Assembly: GCA_003762715.1 (NCBI GenBank)
Contig: RIBJ01000035.1
Span: 49,750 to 113,749, forward strand
Reading direction: 5' to 3'
DNA: 64,000 nt
Source: Muribaculaceae bacterium Isolate-104 (HZI)
GTDB lineage: Bacteria; Bacteroidota; Bacteroidia; Bacteroidales; Muribaculaceae
Made by a program: the position numbers and the translations under genes. Shown piece after piece: positions 36,739-45,770 of the stretch (position 1 is the first letter of the stretch; every line of letters starts with the position of its first letter). The notes beneath the pieces are model-generated. The model saw only the letters and a program-made list of their open reading frames with translations. It was not told the origin of the DNA and searched no databases.

Positions 36739-36990
36739 TTACTCTTGTGGGAGGGTTAATGCACGAGTGGATTCGAGTATCGGCAGATTGGTCTCTGTCG
36801 GCACGTATATCACAGTCTTGTTGCTGAGGTCAGATTGCTGGCGCACCCAAAGATACTGAATGTAAGTTGGTGTGATGCTTCCGTTTTCAATTCGGATAGC
36901 CTCAGCCGCTCCTTTAGCACGCTCAATTTCTGCCTGAGCATTCAATTTCTCGGCTTCAGGGCTTTTAAGGTTGCAAGGTTTCAGCGTAAG
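36739..36990 (-). pseudogene. Truncated SPFH/prohibitin-family C-terminus
   Basis: The reading frame is open on the minus strand from 36990 to the stop at 36739 and encodes the last part of a prohibitin/stomatin-like protein: the helical AQAEIERAKGAAEAIRI region, then TPTYIQYLWVRQQ and VIYVPTETNLPIL. The whole N-terminal SPFH domain, normally some 200 residues, is missing: an in-frame stop lies just upstream and the sequence becomes unrelated. No ATG exists; only a TTG at 36945. The break marks the left edge of the accessory region. Confidence 0.65.
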
Positions 36991-37191
36991 TTAGCTCGGA
37001 GTCCTGAGAAATAGGGCGCTACATAACTGCAAATTTAGCGAAAGTTTCGCAAAAGCCCTCAATATGCAATAAATTTCTGGGTCAATCACACGAATCAAAA
37101 GACATATACAGATACATACCCCGGAACAAATCATGGCTGTAATTTCAGCAATCAACAGATAAGATGTAATTGTCCCAGCAGCTTTGACAGA

Positions 37192-37222
37192 TTGTGTAAT
37201 CCGCGAATTATCACTAACTTTG
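37192..37222 (+). promoter_or_regulatory. Promoter for the AlbA-ATPase regulator
   Basis: TTG at 37192-37194, a 20-base spacer, then TAACTTTG at 37215-37222, with the ATG 21 bases further on. This is a good consensus match. Confidence 0.6.
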
Positions 37223-37243
37223 TAACATAAATATATTTAGAAT

Positions 37244-38785
37244 ATGCCTCTGACAAAAGATGAAATCCGGTCGCTTTTAGGCGACATAGAGAATGAGCGC
37301 GTGGAGCGCACGTTATCCACCGATAACACCAAGAAAATGTCGGAGGCAATCTGCTCGTTTGCCAATGACATCCGCAACACGAAGAAGCCGGGATATTTTC
37401 TTATTGGTGCTGATGACAATGGTATTCTCGACGGGCAGACTTTCACCGATGAGCAGTTGCGCTCATACGCAGGACTCCGTAATTCCGGAACGCTTCTCCC
37501 ACCACCTGCGATGATGGTCTACAAAGAGACGTTTCCTGAAGGCGAAGTTGCGGTTATTGAAGTTCAGCCAAGCGTAGACACCCCGGTCAGATATAAAGGT
37601 GTAATCTGGATTAGAATCGGAGCGAGGAAAGCGGAAGCGAACACGAAGGAGGAACGGATCCTGACCGAAAAGGGACAGATACACAGCTCTTCTTTCGATA
37701 GTCGTCCGTGCCGCGAAGCTACGATTGACAACATTGATGTCGAACTGTTTAAGAATGAGTATCTGCCTAAAGCTGTGTCTCCTGCAACATTGGCAAAGGA
37801 CAAGCGTACAGTTGTTCAGCAGATGGCATCGTTACGCCTTTTCGATACACGGTTTAATTGCCCGACATACGCCGGAATCCTATTGTTGGGACATGATCCG
37901 CAATACTTTATACCCGGCGCATATATCCAGTATGTGAAGTTTGCAGGTACGACAAGAGCCACAAAGGTTTTGAAAGAAAACCGCTTCAAGGGCAATCTTA
38001 TTTCGATGTTGAAGGAACTGGAATATTTCATCAAGTATTCAATCGAGAACAAGCGCCCCGAATTTGTCAGCGTATTGCGCGAAGAGCCACGCATCAACTA
38101 TCCGTGGGAGGCGATTCGTGAGCTCGCCATGAATGCCGTGATGCACCGCGCCTATAACGGCAACAACTCCCCGATAAAATTCTACGAGTATAGCGACCGC
38201 ATAGAGATTGACAATCCGGGCAACTTATATGGCAAGGTGAACTTGGATAACTTTCCCAACGAAACAGACTATCGCAATCCCAACATAGCCGAGATAATGC
38301 TGAATCTCGGTTATGTCAACCGTTTCGGCAGCGGTGTGAATACCGTTTCGACACTTCTTGAAGAAAACAAGAGTAATCCGGCAGAGTTCCTTCTCGGTTA
38401 TTATACCACATTCAAAGTGGTTGTCCAAAACGCCGATGTCATAGAAAATGGCACCGATGTCATAGAAAAAAAGCCTACTGTCATAGTAAATACAGCAGAA
38501 AGTGGCACCAATGTCACTAATGATGTCACCAATGATGTCACCAATGATGTCACCACCAATGTCACTAATGATGTCACCAATAATGTCATCAATGATACTG
38601 ATATCCGTAAAGAGGTGGTTATTGAATTGATGAGAAAAAATAAGCGGGTTAGTGTGACTCAAATCGCTAAGGAATTAAATGTTACACGAAGAACAATATT
38701 TAGAATCATTGATGTGTTGAAATCGGAAAACCGTATCAAACGTGTTGGAGATTTAAAGTCCGGCACATGGGAAGTCATTGAATAA
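37244..38785 (+). CDS. AlbA_2-domain/HATPase regulator with tandem-repeat linker
   Basis: A 513-residue protein: an N-terminal Schlafen-type AlbA_2 DNA/RNA-binding domain (about 10-130), then a RecG-like HATPase_c_4 domain (about 280-385, with EAIRELAMNAVMHRAY as the N-box and RFGSGVNTV). A low-complexity linker (about 396-452) is built from DVT/ND and DVIE/NGT repeats, and a C-terminal winged HTH (about 460-513, VSVTQIAKELNVTRRTI) ends it. Proteins of this layout are common near mobile and defence genes but their biochemistry is poorly defined. The HD gene follows after two bases. Confidence 0.82.
   Translation: MPLTKDEIRSLLGDIENERVERTLSTDNTKKMSEAICSFANDIRNTKKPGYFLIGADDNGILDGQTFTDEQLRSYAGLRNSGTLLPPPAMMVYKETFPEGEVAVIEVQPSVDTPVRYKGVIWIRIGARKAEANTKEERILTEKGQIHSSSFDSRPCREATIDNIDVELFKNEYLPKAVSPATLAKDKRTVVQQMASLRLFDTRFNCPTYAGILLLGHDPQYFIPGAYIQYVKFAGTTRATKVLKENRFKGNLISMLKELEYFIKYSIENKRPEFVSVLREEPRINYPWEAIRELAMNAVMHRAYNGNNSPIKFYEYSDRIEIDNPGNLYGKVNLDNFPNETDYRNPNIAEIMLNLGYVNRFGSGVNTVSTLLEENKSNPAEFLLGYYTTFKVVVQNADVIENGTDVIEKKPTVIVNTAESGTNVTNDVTNDVTNDVTTNVTNDVTNNVINDTDIRKEVVIELMRKNKRVSVTQIAKELNVTRRTIFRIIDVLKSENRIKRVGDLKSGTWEVIE
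38430..38598 (+). repeat. In-frame 12-bp tandem repeat
   Basis: Consecutive copies of AATGATGTCACC and close variants (AATGTCACTAAT, ACCGATGTCATA) encode the linker of the AlbA-ATPase gene. All copies stay in frame, so gain or loss of units would change linker length without breaking the protein. Confidence 0.85.
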
Positions 38786-38787
38786 AT

Positions 38788-39672
38788 ATGATAATTGACA
38801 AAAATACACTTATGGAAGATCCATTACTCTCACAAGAATTGATAGAGGCGTTTCGTCCTATAGTGGAGATGAATAATGCCCGTTTTCGACAAGTCAAAAC
38901 TATGCTTGCCGGATTTATTGCTCTTCAGGAAAGAGATCTGAACTATATGGACGAGTATATGGATACTCTTTTTGATTTCATGGATCCGATGTCGGATACC
39001 GAGATGCTTATGCGTCAATATTATGATTTTATCGCTACATTTGATCCAACGGAAGCTAAAGAACGTCTTGACAGCCTGGAAAATGACATGGGCTATATGA
39101 CAAAAATCATATATGCCGCCGGATTGGTGGCTCAAAAGCTACACAAAGGACAGGTTGACAAAGGGGGTAATAATTATTTTGAATCTCACCTTTTAAAAGT
39201 TGCCGATGCAGGATTCGATTGGAAAGAAAAAGTGGTGGGCTTTCTGCATGACGCACCAGAGGATTGCAACGTGATGGTAGAGGATGTGATGAATTTGCTC
39301 GATCAGGAAATATCGAGGGTGGTTGACAATCCAAAAGAGCATTGGTATGAGGAAGATTGGTGGGAGGATTGGATGGAAGATATAGCTGTGTATCCCTGCT
39401 CAGTAACACACGTCATGACCACTGAGGAGCGCGATGAAATAAAAAAAGCTTTGACCCTTCTCAACCATCATACCGCATCTTCAAGAGAGGAATACATCAA
39501 CCGTATCTCAAGGAATTTTCTTGCTTTGAAAGTCAAACTACATGATTTAGAGGGCAATATGGATATCAAACGTATTCTGAAGCCGACTGAGAAAGATTAT
39601 GCACGTATTGAACGCTATAAGAAAGAATATCATATACTGATGGAGGCGTTAAGCAATCGCTTAAACATTTGA
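38788..39672 (+). CDS. HD-domain protein, RelA/SpoT-hydrolase-like
   Basis: A 294-residue protein whose centre (about residues 112-160) contains HKGQVDKGGNNYFESHLLKV followed by GFLHDAPEDCNV. This is the spacing of the metal-binding HD hydrolase domain of RelA/SpoT and small alarmone hydrolases. No synthetase or TGS domain is present. The N-terminal 100 residues are helical and not recognised. It is co-transcribed with the AlbA-ATPase gene. Hydrolysis of (p)ppGpp or a related alarmone is possible but unproven; nucleotidase activity is the alternative. Confidence 0.7.
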   Translation: MIIDKNTLMEDPLLSQELIEAFRPIVEMNNARFRQVKTMLAGFIALQERDLNYMDEYMDTLFDFMDPMSDTEMLMRQYYDFIATFDPTEAKERLDSLENDMGYMTKIIYAAGLVAQKLHKGQVDKGGNNYFESHLLKVADAGFDWKEKVVGFLHDAPEDCNVMVEDVMNLLDQEISRVVDNPKEHWYEEDWWEDWMEDIAVYPCSVTHVMTTEERDEIKKALTLLNHHTASSREEYINRISRNFLALKVKLHDLEGNMDIKRILKPTEKDYARIERYKKEYHILMEALSNRLNI

Positions 39673-39798
39673 GTTGAGTGTCGATTATTTCGTTAACGAT
39701 GGTTAATTGATAAACTATAGCCCTCTGATTCTGTGTAGATTATGTGCGATTAGGACAATTTCAGGCAAATATAGCCCTTGCATTCAAAGGATTTTCTT

Positions 39799-42609
39799 AT
39801 GAATGAATCTGAGTATAACGAACTGGAAAAATTGCGGGTTGAGAATGCCCGACTTAGGTCATTGTTGGCGAAGCATGGAATCGTTGTAGAAGAGCCAACC
39901 TCGTCAGTAGTATCAACGCTATCCTTGGAGAAGAAGGTGGCACTCTTTCGCAGTTTGTTTCAAGGACGTGAGGATGTGTTTGCCCGTAGATGGTTTAGCT
40001 CCTCGTTAGGTAAAAGCGGTTACCAGCCGGTATGCGCTCGGGAATGGAATCGGGAGTATTGCGACAAGAAAAAGTATAAATGTGCGGAATGTCCCAACCG
40101 CGAATTTCAGACGTTGGGCTACAATGACATTTATCGGCATCTTGAAGGGAAAGACTCAAATGGACGTGATGTAGTCGGCGTTTATGCTATTTTGCCAGAT
40201 AACAGTTGCCGGTTTCTTTGCTGTGACTTTGATGACAAAAGCTGTGAACATGGCTATCAGAAGGATGTGTTGGCATACGTCAATGTTTGCCGTGACTGGG
40301 GTGTTCCGGCTTATATCGAGCGATCTCGCTCCGGCAATGGTGCTCATGTTTGGATTCTGTTTGACGAACATATAAAAGCTCAAACGGCACGGCGATTGGG
40401 CAATGCAATTCTCACAGAGGCGATGGAACGGGAGGGAAGAATGTCTTTCAAATCATACGACCGATTCTTTCCGAACCAAGACTTTATGCCTACGGGTGGA
40501 TTCGGCAACCTCGTGGCTTTGCCGCTACAAGGGAGGGCACGTAAAGACGGCAATAGCGTGTTTGTTGATGATGACTTCATACCATTCTCTGACCAATGGG
40601 CATATCTGCAAAGAATGAAGAAGATGACAGCCGCAGAGATTGAGATGTTAGTGCCGAGACATGACAGGGAGCCGCTTGGCGAATTGTCAAAATCCAGCGA
40701 ATCCGCTCCATGGGAACGACCGTTGCCCAGACCTATGTCTAAGGCTGATTTTCCTAAACGTATCGCCATAGTGCGCTCATCAGGAATTTATATCCCTACT
40801 AAAGAATTATCAGCCAAAGCCATCTATTATCTCAAGCGTCTGGCGGCGTTCAAAAATCCGGAATTTTATGCGAAACTCGGAATGCGACTGCATGTCTATA
40901 ATCTTCCACGCATAGTATCATGCTCGGAGATAACTGACGATTATCTCATTGTGCCAAGAGGTTGTGAAGAGTCTGCCATAGATTTCCTCAGAGAAAATAA
41001 TGTGGATGTTGAGATTCAGGATAAGGCAAATCCGGGATTGCCTATTGCAGTCGAATTCAACGGTCAGTTGTATTCTGAGCAAGAACAAGCTATTGAGGAA
41101 CTTGCTCGGCATCGTTGTGGAACTCTGTATGCCACAACAGCCTTTGGCAAAACCGTTACCGCCGCTGCTATGATAGCACGGAAGAAAGTCAACACCCTGA
41201 TACTGGTACACACTAAAGCTCTGCTCGAACAATGGCGAAAACGTCTATCGGAATACCTAATAACAGATTTTCGACCGGAGGAACAACATAAAGGTCGTGG
41301 TCGGCGTAAGAAATTCCAACAATTCGGAGCATTGTCATCTACTGAGAACACACTCAATGGCAAAATTGACATTGCTCTACTGCAATCGTGCATCAACGAC
41401 AATGAGGTAAAACCGTTTGTGCGCGAGTATGGTATGGTGATAGTCGATGAGTGCCATCATGCCCCGGCGTTCAACTTTGAGCGCGTTCTTCGTGAGGTGA
41501 ACGCCCGTTATGTCTATGGCCTTACTGCTACGCCAATACGCAAGGATGGTCATCAACCAATCATCTTTATGCAATGCGGTGAAATCCGTTATACGTCTGA
41601 TGCAAAAGCACAGTTGTCTAAACAATCATTCCGGCGACTTCTTATCCCGCGTTTTACTTCTCATCGCAATCTCAATGCCGATGGCAGCAACTACGCTCAG
41701 ATTCTCGATGAGCTAACCGAAAACGAATCGCGAAATAAGCTCATACTGGATGATGTCGCTGCCAACCTCGCCGAAGGACGCACTCCGATAATTTTGACTG
41801 CTCGAACGGCTCACGTTGATATCCTTACCGAACAATGTCGTAAGATCTGTCCGAATGTCATACGACTCGTAGGCAATGATTCAGCAAAAGCCAAGCGAGA
41901 GGTGATGTCTCGACTGAACGATATTCCGGCAAACGAACTATTGATTATTGTCGCCACCGGCAAATACGTCGGAGAAGGTTTCGACCTTCCGCGGCTTGAC
42001 ACTCTGATGCTTGCCCTCCCTGTGTCATGGAAAGGACTTATTGCACAATACACCGGACGACTGCATCGCAACTATCCCGGTAAAAACGAAACCCGTATCT
42101 ACGACTACATCGACCTGCGCGTTCCGGTCTGTGACTCGATGTATCGTAAGCGTCTTCAAGGTTACAAAGCGGTAGGCTATTCCATCGCTGTCGCTAACGA
42201 AGGGCTGTTTGCCGAACCTACAACTGAGACCATCTTCGATGCGTCGGATTTTGAAAAACCATTCCATGACGATCTTGCATCAGCGAAACAAAGTATCGTA
42301 ATTTCGACAATGCGTTTGCGCTGGAATAAGACACCACGAATCATCGACCTGCTCGCCGCCACCACACTACGCGGTATAAGTGTCACAATCGCCATCTCTG
42401 AAACAGGCCATCGAGAAACCGAACTTCAGGCGATGGGCTTCAACATCATTCACCGTCCGGAATGCAAGATGCAATGCGCCATCATAGACCAATGTATAGG
42501 GTGGTACGGCAGCGTCAACCTCATCGGTCTTTCTCTTGCTGACACCAATGTTATACGGATGGTCTCATCTGATTTGGCGAATGCCTTAATGGATGCTTTG
42601 AGGCTGTGA
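39799..42609 (+). CDS. TOTE-type primase-helicase with C-terminal PLD domain
   Basis: A 936-residue multidomain protein. After a short coiled coil, an archaeo-eukaryotic primase domain of the TOTE conflict family (about 45-285) shows CCDFDD near 141-146, SGNGAHVWILF and GFGNLVALPLQG. A superfamily 2 helicase follows (about 410-800), with Walker A TTAFGKT near 445-451, DECHH near 549-553, TATPIRKDG and the motif VI QYTGRLHR. The last 120 residues resemble a phospholipase-D-like nuclease half. Such proteins are linked to anti-element conflict systems (family knowledge). The ATG at 39799 is preferred to an upstream TTG. Confidence 0.85.
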   Translation: MNESEYNELEKLRVENARLRSLLAKHGIVVEEPTSSVVSTLSLEKKVALFRSLFQGREDVFARRWFSSSLGKSGYQPVCAREWNREYCDKKKYKCAECPNREFQTLGYNDIYRHLEGKDSNGRDVVGVYAILPDNSCRFLCCDFDDKSCEHGYQKDVLAYVNVCRDWGVPAYIERSRSGNGAHVWILFDEHIKAQTARRLGNAILTEAMEREGRMSFKSYDRFFPNQDFMPTGGFGNLVALPLQGRARKDGNSVFVDDDFIPFSDQWAYLQRMKKMTAAEIEMLVPRHDREPLGELSKSSESAPWERPLPRPMSKADFPKRIAIVRSSGIYIPTKELSAKAIYYLKRLAAFKNPEFYAKLGMRLHVYNLPRIVSCSEITDDYLIVPRGCEESAIDFLRENNVDVEIQDKANPGLPIAVEFNGQLYSEQEQAIEELARHRCGTLYATTAFGKTVTAAAMIARKKVNTLILVHTKALLEQWRKRLSEYLITDFRPEEQHKGRGRRKKFQQFGALSSTENTLNGKIDIALLQSCINDNEVKPFVREYGMVIVDECHHAPAFNFERVLREVNARYVYGLTATPIRKDGHQPIIFMQCGEIRYTSDAKAQLSKQSFRRLLIPRFTSHRNLNADGSNYAQILDELTENESRNKLILDDVAANLAEGRTPIILTARTAHVDILTEQCRKICPNVIRLVGNDSAKAKREVMSRLNDIPANELLIIVATGKYVGEGFDLPRLDTLMLALPVSWKGLIAQYTGRLHRNYPGKNETRIYDYIDLRVPVCDSMYRKRLQGYKAVGYSIAVANEGLFAEPTTETIFDASDFEKPFHDDLASAKQSIVISTMRLRWNKTPRIIDLLAATTLRGISVTIAISETGHRETELQAMGFNIIHRPECKMQCAIIDQCIGWYGSVNLIGLSLADTNVIRMVSSDLANALMDALRL

Positions 42610-42672
42610 AACTATAAGAAAACATGGGGACTGCGACTTCGGAGCGGTCCCAAGCCCCGGCACGGCAAGGTC

Positions 42673-42703
42673 ATTTCGTGGTAACGGCAGAGTTACCCGA
42701 AAT
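42673..42703. repeat. Near-perfect hairpin
   Basis: ATTTCGTGGTAAC and GTTACCCGAAAT pair over 12 bases with one unpaired T and a six-base loop. No T tract follows, so it is not an obvious terminator. Confidence 0.6.
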
Positions 42704-43041
42704 CCAAACGGTAACTGTTTGGACACCTTGCTGTGCTCCAATGAGCACACTCTACAATAAGGAAACAGAATGGCTTGCCTCTGTGGCAGTCTGTCTGAAG
42801 ACCGTGCGGATGTTGAGGACAAATATTTCGGATGGAACGATACCGGTTGGTGCTATATCTATTGTTTATAGCTATATACATGTACAACCTTATGCTATAT
42901 CCGGCCAAAAATGTTTGGTAAGAATGACAAATTATCCCTTACTTTGCAACGTCAACGACACGAAACGCCTCCGACGGGAGGCTCCTAAGTCGGGTCAATA
43001 ATACGAGAGGTCTCTTAATAATACTATGACACCCGACGGTG

Positions 43042-43400
43042 ATTGACTGGTTGACTAATCAGTCAATCAACTGGATCCCCGTCAAGTCAGTATTGATTTT
43101 CAGCGCGATAGGCTCATGCCTATGCGTGGATGGTAAATGTTACCGCCCCTATGACCGTCGATTGCGGCCGCCCATGTGGTCCCACGGCAATTCAATCGAC
43201 ATTTCACCCAACTGATTATGCACCTGTCCAATCAATCGCCCACCCAATCGACTGACTGCGCAGTTGCGCGATTGACCGGTTGATTGGTTGAAGTCCTGAT
43301 TAGTCAGCACATCAACCAATCAGTCAATCGCCTGTGCGATCGACTGATTGAGTGGTCAGGCAGTTGCATATTCAGTTGAGTGAGCGGTCAAGCGATTAGA
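43042..43400. repeat. Degenerate, bidirectional GATTGA/TCAATC repeat array
   Basis: More than ten copies of a 6-10 base word related to GATTGACTGG occur in both orientations within about 360 bases, for example at 43042, 43059, 43229, 43269, 43308 and 43339. Several are arranged as dyads. No fixed spacer length exists, so it is not a CRISPR array. Confidence 0.6.
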
Positions 43401-43462
43401 CAACTGAATTTTCAACCGGATTCTATCTTCTTTGTAGATGGAATCAAAAACTTCACGCCCTA

Positions 43463-43774
43463 ATGCAAAGCACCCCGCAAAATATCACCCCTTCGACATT
43501 GCTGTTCGTAGTGCCGGAAGAAGAATGGCGCAACCTCCATGCCACGCTAGAGCAAATCATCGACCTCATCACCCGGCGCAACGCCGATGACTCCAGCAGC
43601 GAATGGATAGAATCCGAAGCCGCCCGCAAGCTCCTCGGCATATCCCCCAAGACGTGGCAGAATTACCGCGACCAACGCCTCATCCCCTTCTCCCAAATCG
43701 GTCGCAAAATCTACGTCAACCGCGCCGACCTCGACGCCTTCCTCCGTTCGCATCGGATTGCGCCGAGAAAATAG
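43463..43774 (+). CDS. Excisionase-family helix-turn-helix protein
   Basis: A 103-residue DNA-binding protein. The C-terminal half (about 48-98) is a MerR-like/HTH_17 winged helix: WIESEAARKLLGISPKTWQNY, then IPFSQIGRKIYVNRADLDAFL. Such proteins serve as excisionases of Bacteroidales conjugative and mobilisable elements or as small regulators. No integrase is in the window. It lies immediately right of the repeat array, which could be its binding region (inference). Confidence 0.75.
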   Translation: MQSTPQNITPSTLLFVVPEEEWRNLHATLEQIIDLITRRNADDSSSEWIESEAARKLLGISPKTWQNYRDQRLIPFSQIGRKIYVNRADLDAFLRSHRIAPRK

Positions 43775-43818
43775 CAATCACTTTCATGGCAATCGGTTAT
43801 GTTTTACGATATAACCGA

Positions 43819-43848
43819 TTGTCATCTCAAAAATTCTTTGTAACTTTG
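43819..43848 (+). promoter_or_regulatory. Promoter for the restriction-modification operon
   Basis: TTG at 43819-43821, a 19-base spacer, then TAACTTTG at 43841-43848. The methylase ATG is about 150 bases downstream, leaving a long leader. Confidence 0.6.
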
Positions 43849-44000
43849 CATAAATAGCAACCATAAAAATCTGAATATGGCCGAAACGGTTTAAACCAAC
43901 AGGCAGAGATGCCGCCAAACCAACCAAATTCCGAAACTCCCAAGCAGTCGTTGCAGGCACGGCCAGCCCTCAGATAACTGTCGCCGGAGTTTTTTTGTAT

Positions 44001-45770
44001 ATGACTGAAGACAAAGTTAGAGACCAAGCAGGTCAGATACTAGGTTTTACAGATAGTTCCGATGCCAAGTCTGGTGTTGGACAGATTACTTCATTCAATA
44101 ACTTAGGCTTTTCAGGGGTTAAAGATCGTCCTGATGGGTGGTATCTTCCGTCAAAACCATTTCTGCCAGCAATTATACTTGAAACTAAAAGTACATCAAC
44201 ACCCCTAAAACAAGCACACATAGATGAGCTCCTGAAAAATTGTAGAATAGCACGGACAAAATACAAGAATGTAGTAGGTATATTATACAATGGTGATGAC
44301 ATCATGGTATTCTTAAATGGATTACGTCGTGAGGGAGAATCTGAACTACAAAATAAAGAATATTATCTTGGATTATTCTCACAAGATCGTATCAATAAAG
44401 GGATGATATACCTTTTGACCAAGCGTATAAATGATAGCCTACATGTTGACTTTGGCATCAAGAATTTATATCACAGAATGATATTTACCGCCTGCGCTCT
44501 TGTCGCAAAAAGATATGGTGCTTCACTTGTTGCAGGAATGAACTATCAGACTTTCCATACTTCGATTCATTCAACTCTTGCTAAATCCCTTGAGGAAGAA
44601 CGTAAACAAAATCAGAAAATTGACATTTTACTTGATGTCTATTCTGAAATAAAGATGAATTCCACAGAGAACCAAGAAGCTATTGACAACTTTATAGATT
44701 GGGTATCTCAAATCTCTGATAACATTAATTCTGATTTTTGGAATGGAGAAGATGTAATGGGTATCTTCTTTAACGAATTCAATCGTTATAAGAAGAAATC
44801 GGAACATGGACAAGTCTTTACCCCCGACCATATTACGTCGTTAATGTATCGACTTGTTGAAGTTGACAAGAACGACATGGTAGGTGATTTTGCTTGTGGT
44901 AGTGGTGCCTTTCTAGTAAAGTCCATGTGTAATATGATTAAAGAAGCTGGAGGTGTTAATACTCACAAAGCGAAAGAAATTCAAAAGTCTCAGTTATACG
45001 GAATAGAATTTGATCGTGAGATATTTGCTCTGGCCTGTGCAAATATGCTTATTCATAAGGATGGCAAAACTAATCTTAGACAATTAGACACTCGCAGTGA
45101 AGAGGCAAAAAAGTGGATTGAGTCTATTGGAATTACAAAAATTTTAATGAACCCACCTTTTGAAGAAAAATATGGGTGCATGAAGATTGTTACAAATGTT
45201 CTGGATAGTGTACCAGCCGGAACGAAGTGTGCGTTTATCCTTCCTGACAAGAAACTTGAAAAGCACGGAGGAAAGAAGCTTCTAAAAAAGCACTCATTGG
45301 AGAAAATCATAAAGCTACCTGAAAAGACTTTTAATGAAGGGGTAACCACTTCAATATTTATCTTTACTGCTGGCAAACCACATAAAGATAAGGCAATATT
45401 CGCTTGCTATATATCCGAGGATGGATTAGAGACTGTAAAAAATCAAGGACGTCAAGATATACGGAATCGCTGGCAAGATATTGAAAATTACTGGGTAGAA
45501 GTAATTCGACGCCAATCAGGTGATGATTCAATTCAGTGGGTAATGCCCACTGAACATTTGAGTTATCAAATGCCTAAACCACCGTATGAACTATTTGAGG
45601 AGGATTTCGTAGCTGTTCTTATGGACTATGAATTATTTAAGCGAGAGATTCTATCTAAAGATTTTAAGGAGGGAATTGCTAATAAGATTTTATATCACTC
45701 TCATGCTTTTGAAGAAGTAGATAAATTTATGCTTACTATTCCAAAAGAATCTAACTATGAAAAGAATTGA
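44001..45770 (+). CDS. BcgI-A-like fused restriction-methylation subunit
   Basis: A 589-residue protein with an N-terminal nuclease-like domain (about 1-110) holding the ILETKS segment near residues 59-64, which resembles the E-x-K of PD-(D/E)xK nucleases. An HsdM-type N6-adenine methylase domain follows (about 215-530), with motif I ACGSGAF near 298-304 and motif IV NPPF near 384-387. This layout, with a separate specificity subunit next, fits type IIB/BcgI-like systems rather than classical type I. The gene is AT-rich compared with flanking regions. The start at 44001 (ATG) is preferred to a TTG two codons earlier. Confidence 0.75.
   Translation: MTEDKVRDQAGQILGFTDSSDAKSGVGQITSFNNLGFSGVKDRPDGWYLPSKPFLPAIILETKSTSTPLKQAHIDELLKNCRIARTKYKNVVGILYNGDDIMVFLNGLRREGESELQNKEYYLGLFSQDRINKGMIYLLTKRINDSLHVDFGIKNLYHRMIFTACALVAKRYGASLVAGMNYQTFHTSIHSTLAKSLEEERKQNQKIDILLDVYSEIKMNSTENQEAIDNFIDWVSQISDNINSDFWNGEDVMGIFFNEFNRYKKKSEHGQVFTPDHITSLMYRLVEVDKNDMVGDFACGSGAFLVKSMCNMIKEAGGVNTHKAKEIQKSQLYGIEFDREIFALACANMLIHKDGKTNLRQLDTRSEEAKKWIESIGITKILMNPPFEEKYGCMKIVTNVLDSVPAGTKCAFILPDKKLEKHGGKKLLKKHSLEKIIKLPEKTFNEGVTTSIFIFTAGKPHKDKAIFACYISEDGLETVKNQGRQDIRNRWQDIENYWVEVIRRQSGDDSIQWVMPTEHLSYQMPKPPYELFEEDFVAVLMDYELFKREILSKDFKEGIANKILYHSHAFEEVDKFMLTIPKESNYEKN

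Larger units (their letters stand above)
42610..43462. other. 850-bp non-coding stretch with hairpins and degenerate GATTGA repeats
   Basis: No convincing gene was found. The left part holds several hairpins (42673-42703 and 42967-42982). The right part (about 43040-43400) is a dense mix of GATTGA/TCAATC and related CAATCGAC, TTGATTGG words in both orientations, just upstream of an excisionase-like gene. It may be a regulatory, replication or recombination region. Confidence 0.5.

Noticed and set aside
38507..38598. CRISPR or satellite DNA
   Set aside because: The 12-bp units are contiguous without spacers and are translated in frame within the AlbA-ATPase gene.
42624..43001. A 125-codon plus-strand frame after the TOTE gene
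   Set aside because: Low-complexity, no homologous motif, and it runs through hairpins; treated as non-coding.
43042..43400. CRISPR-like array
   Set aside because: The repeated words are short, degenerate, in both orientations and irregularly spaced, with no cas genes nearby.
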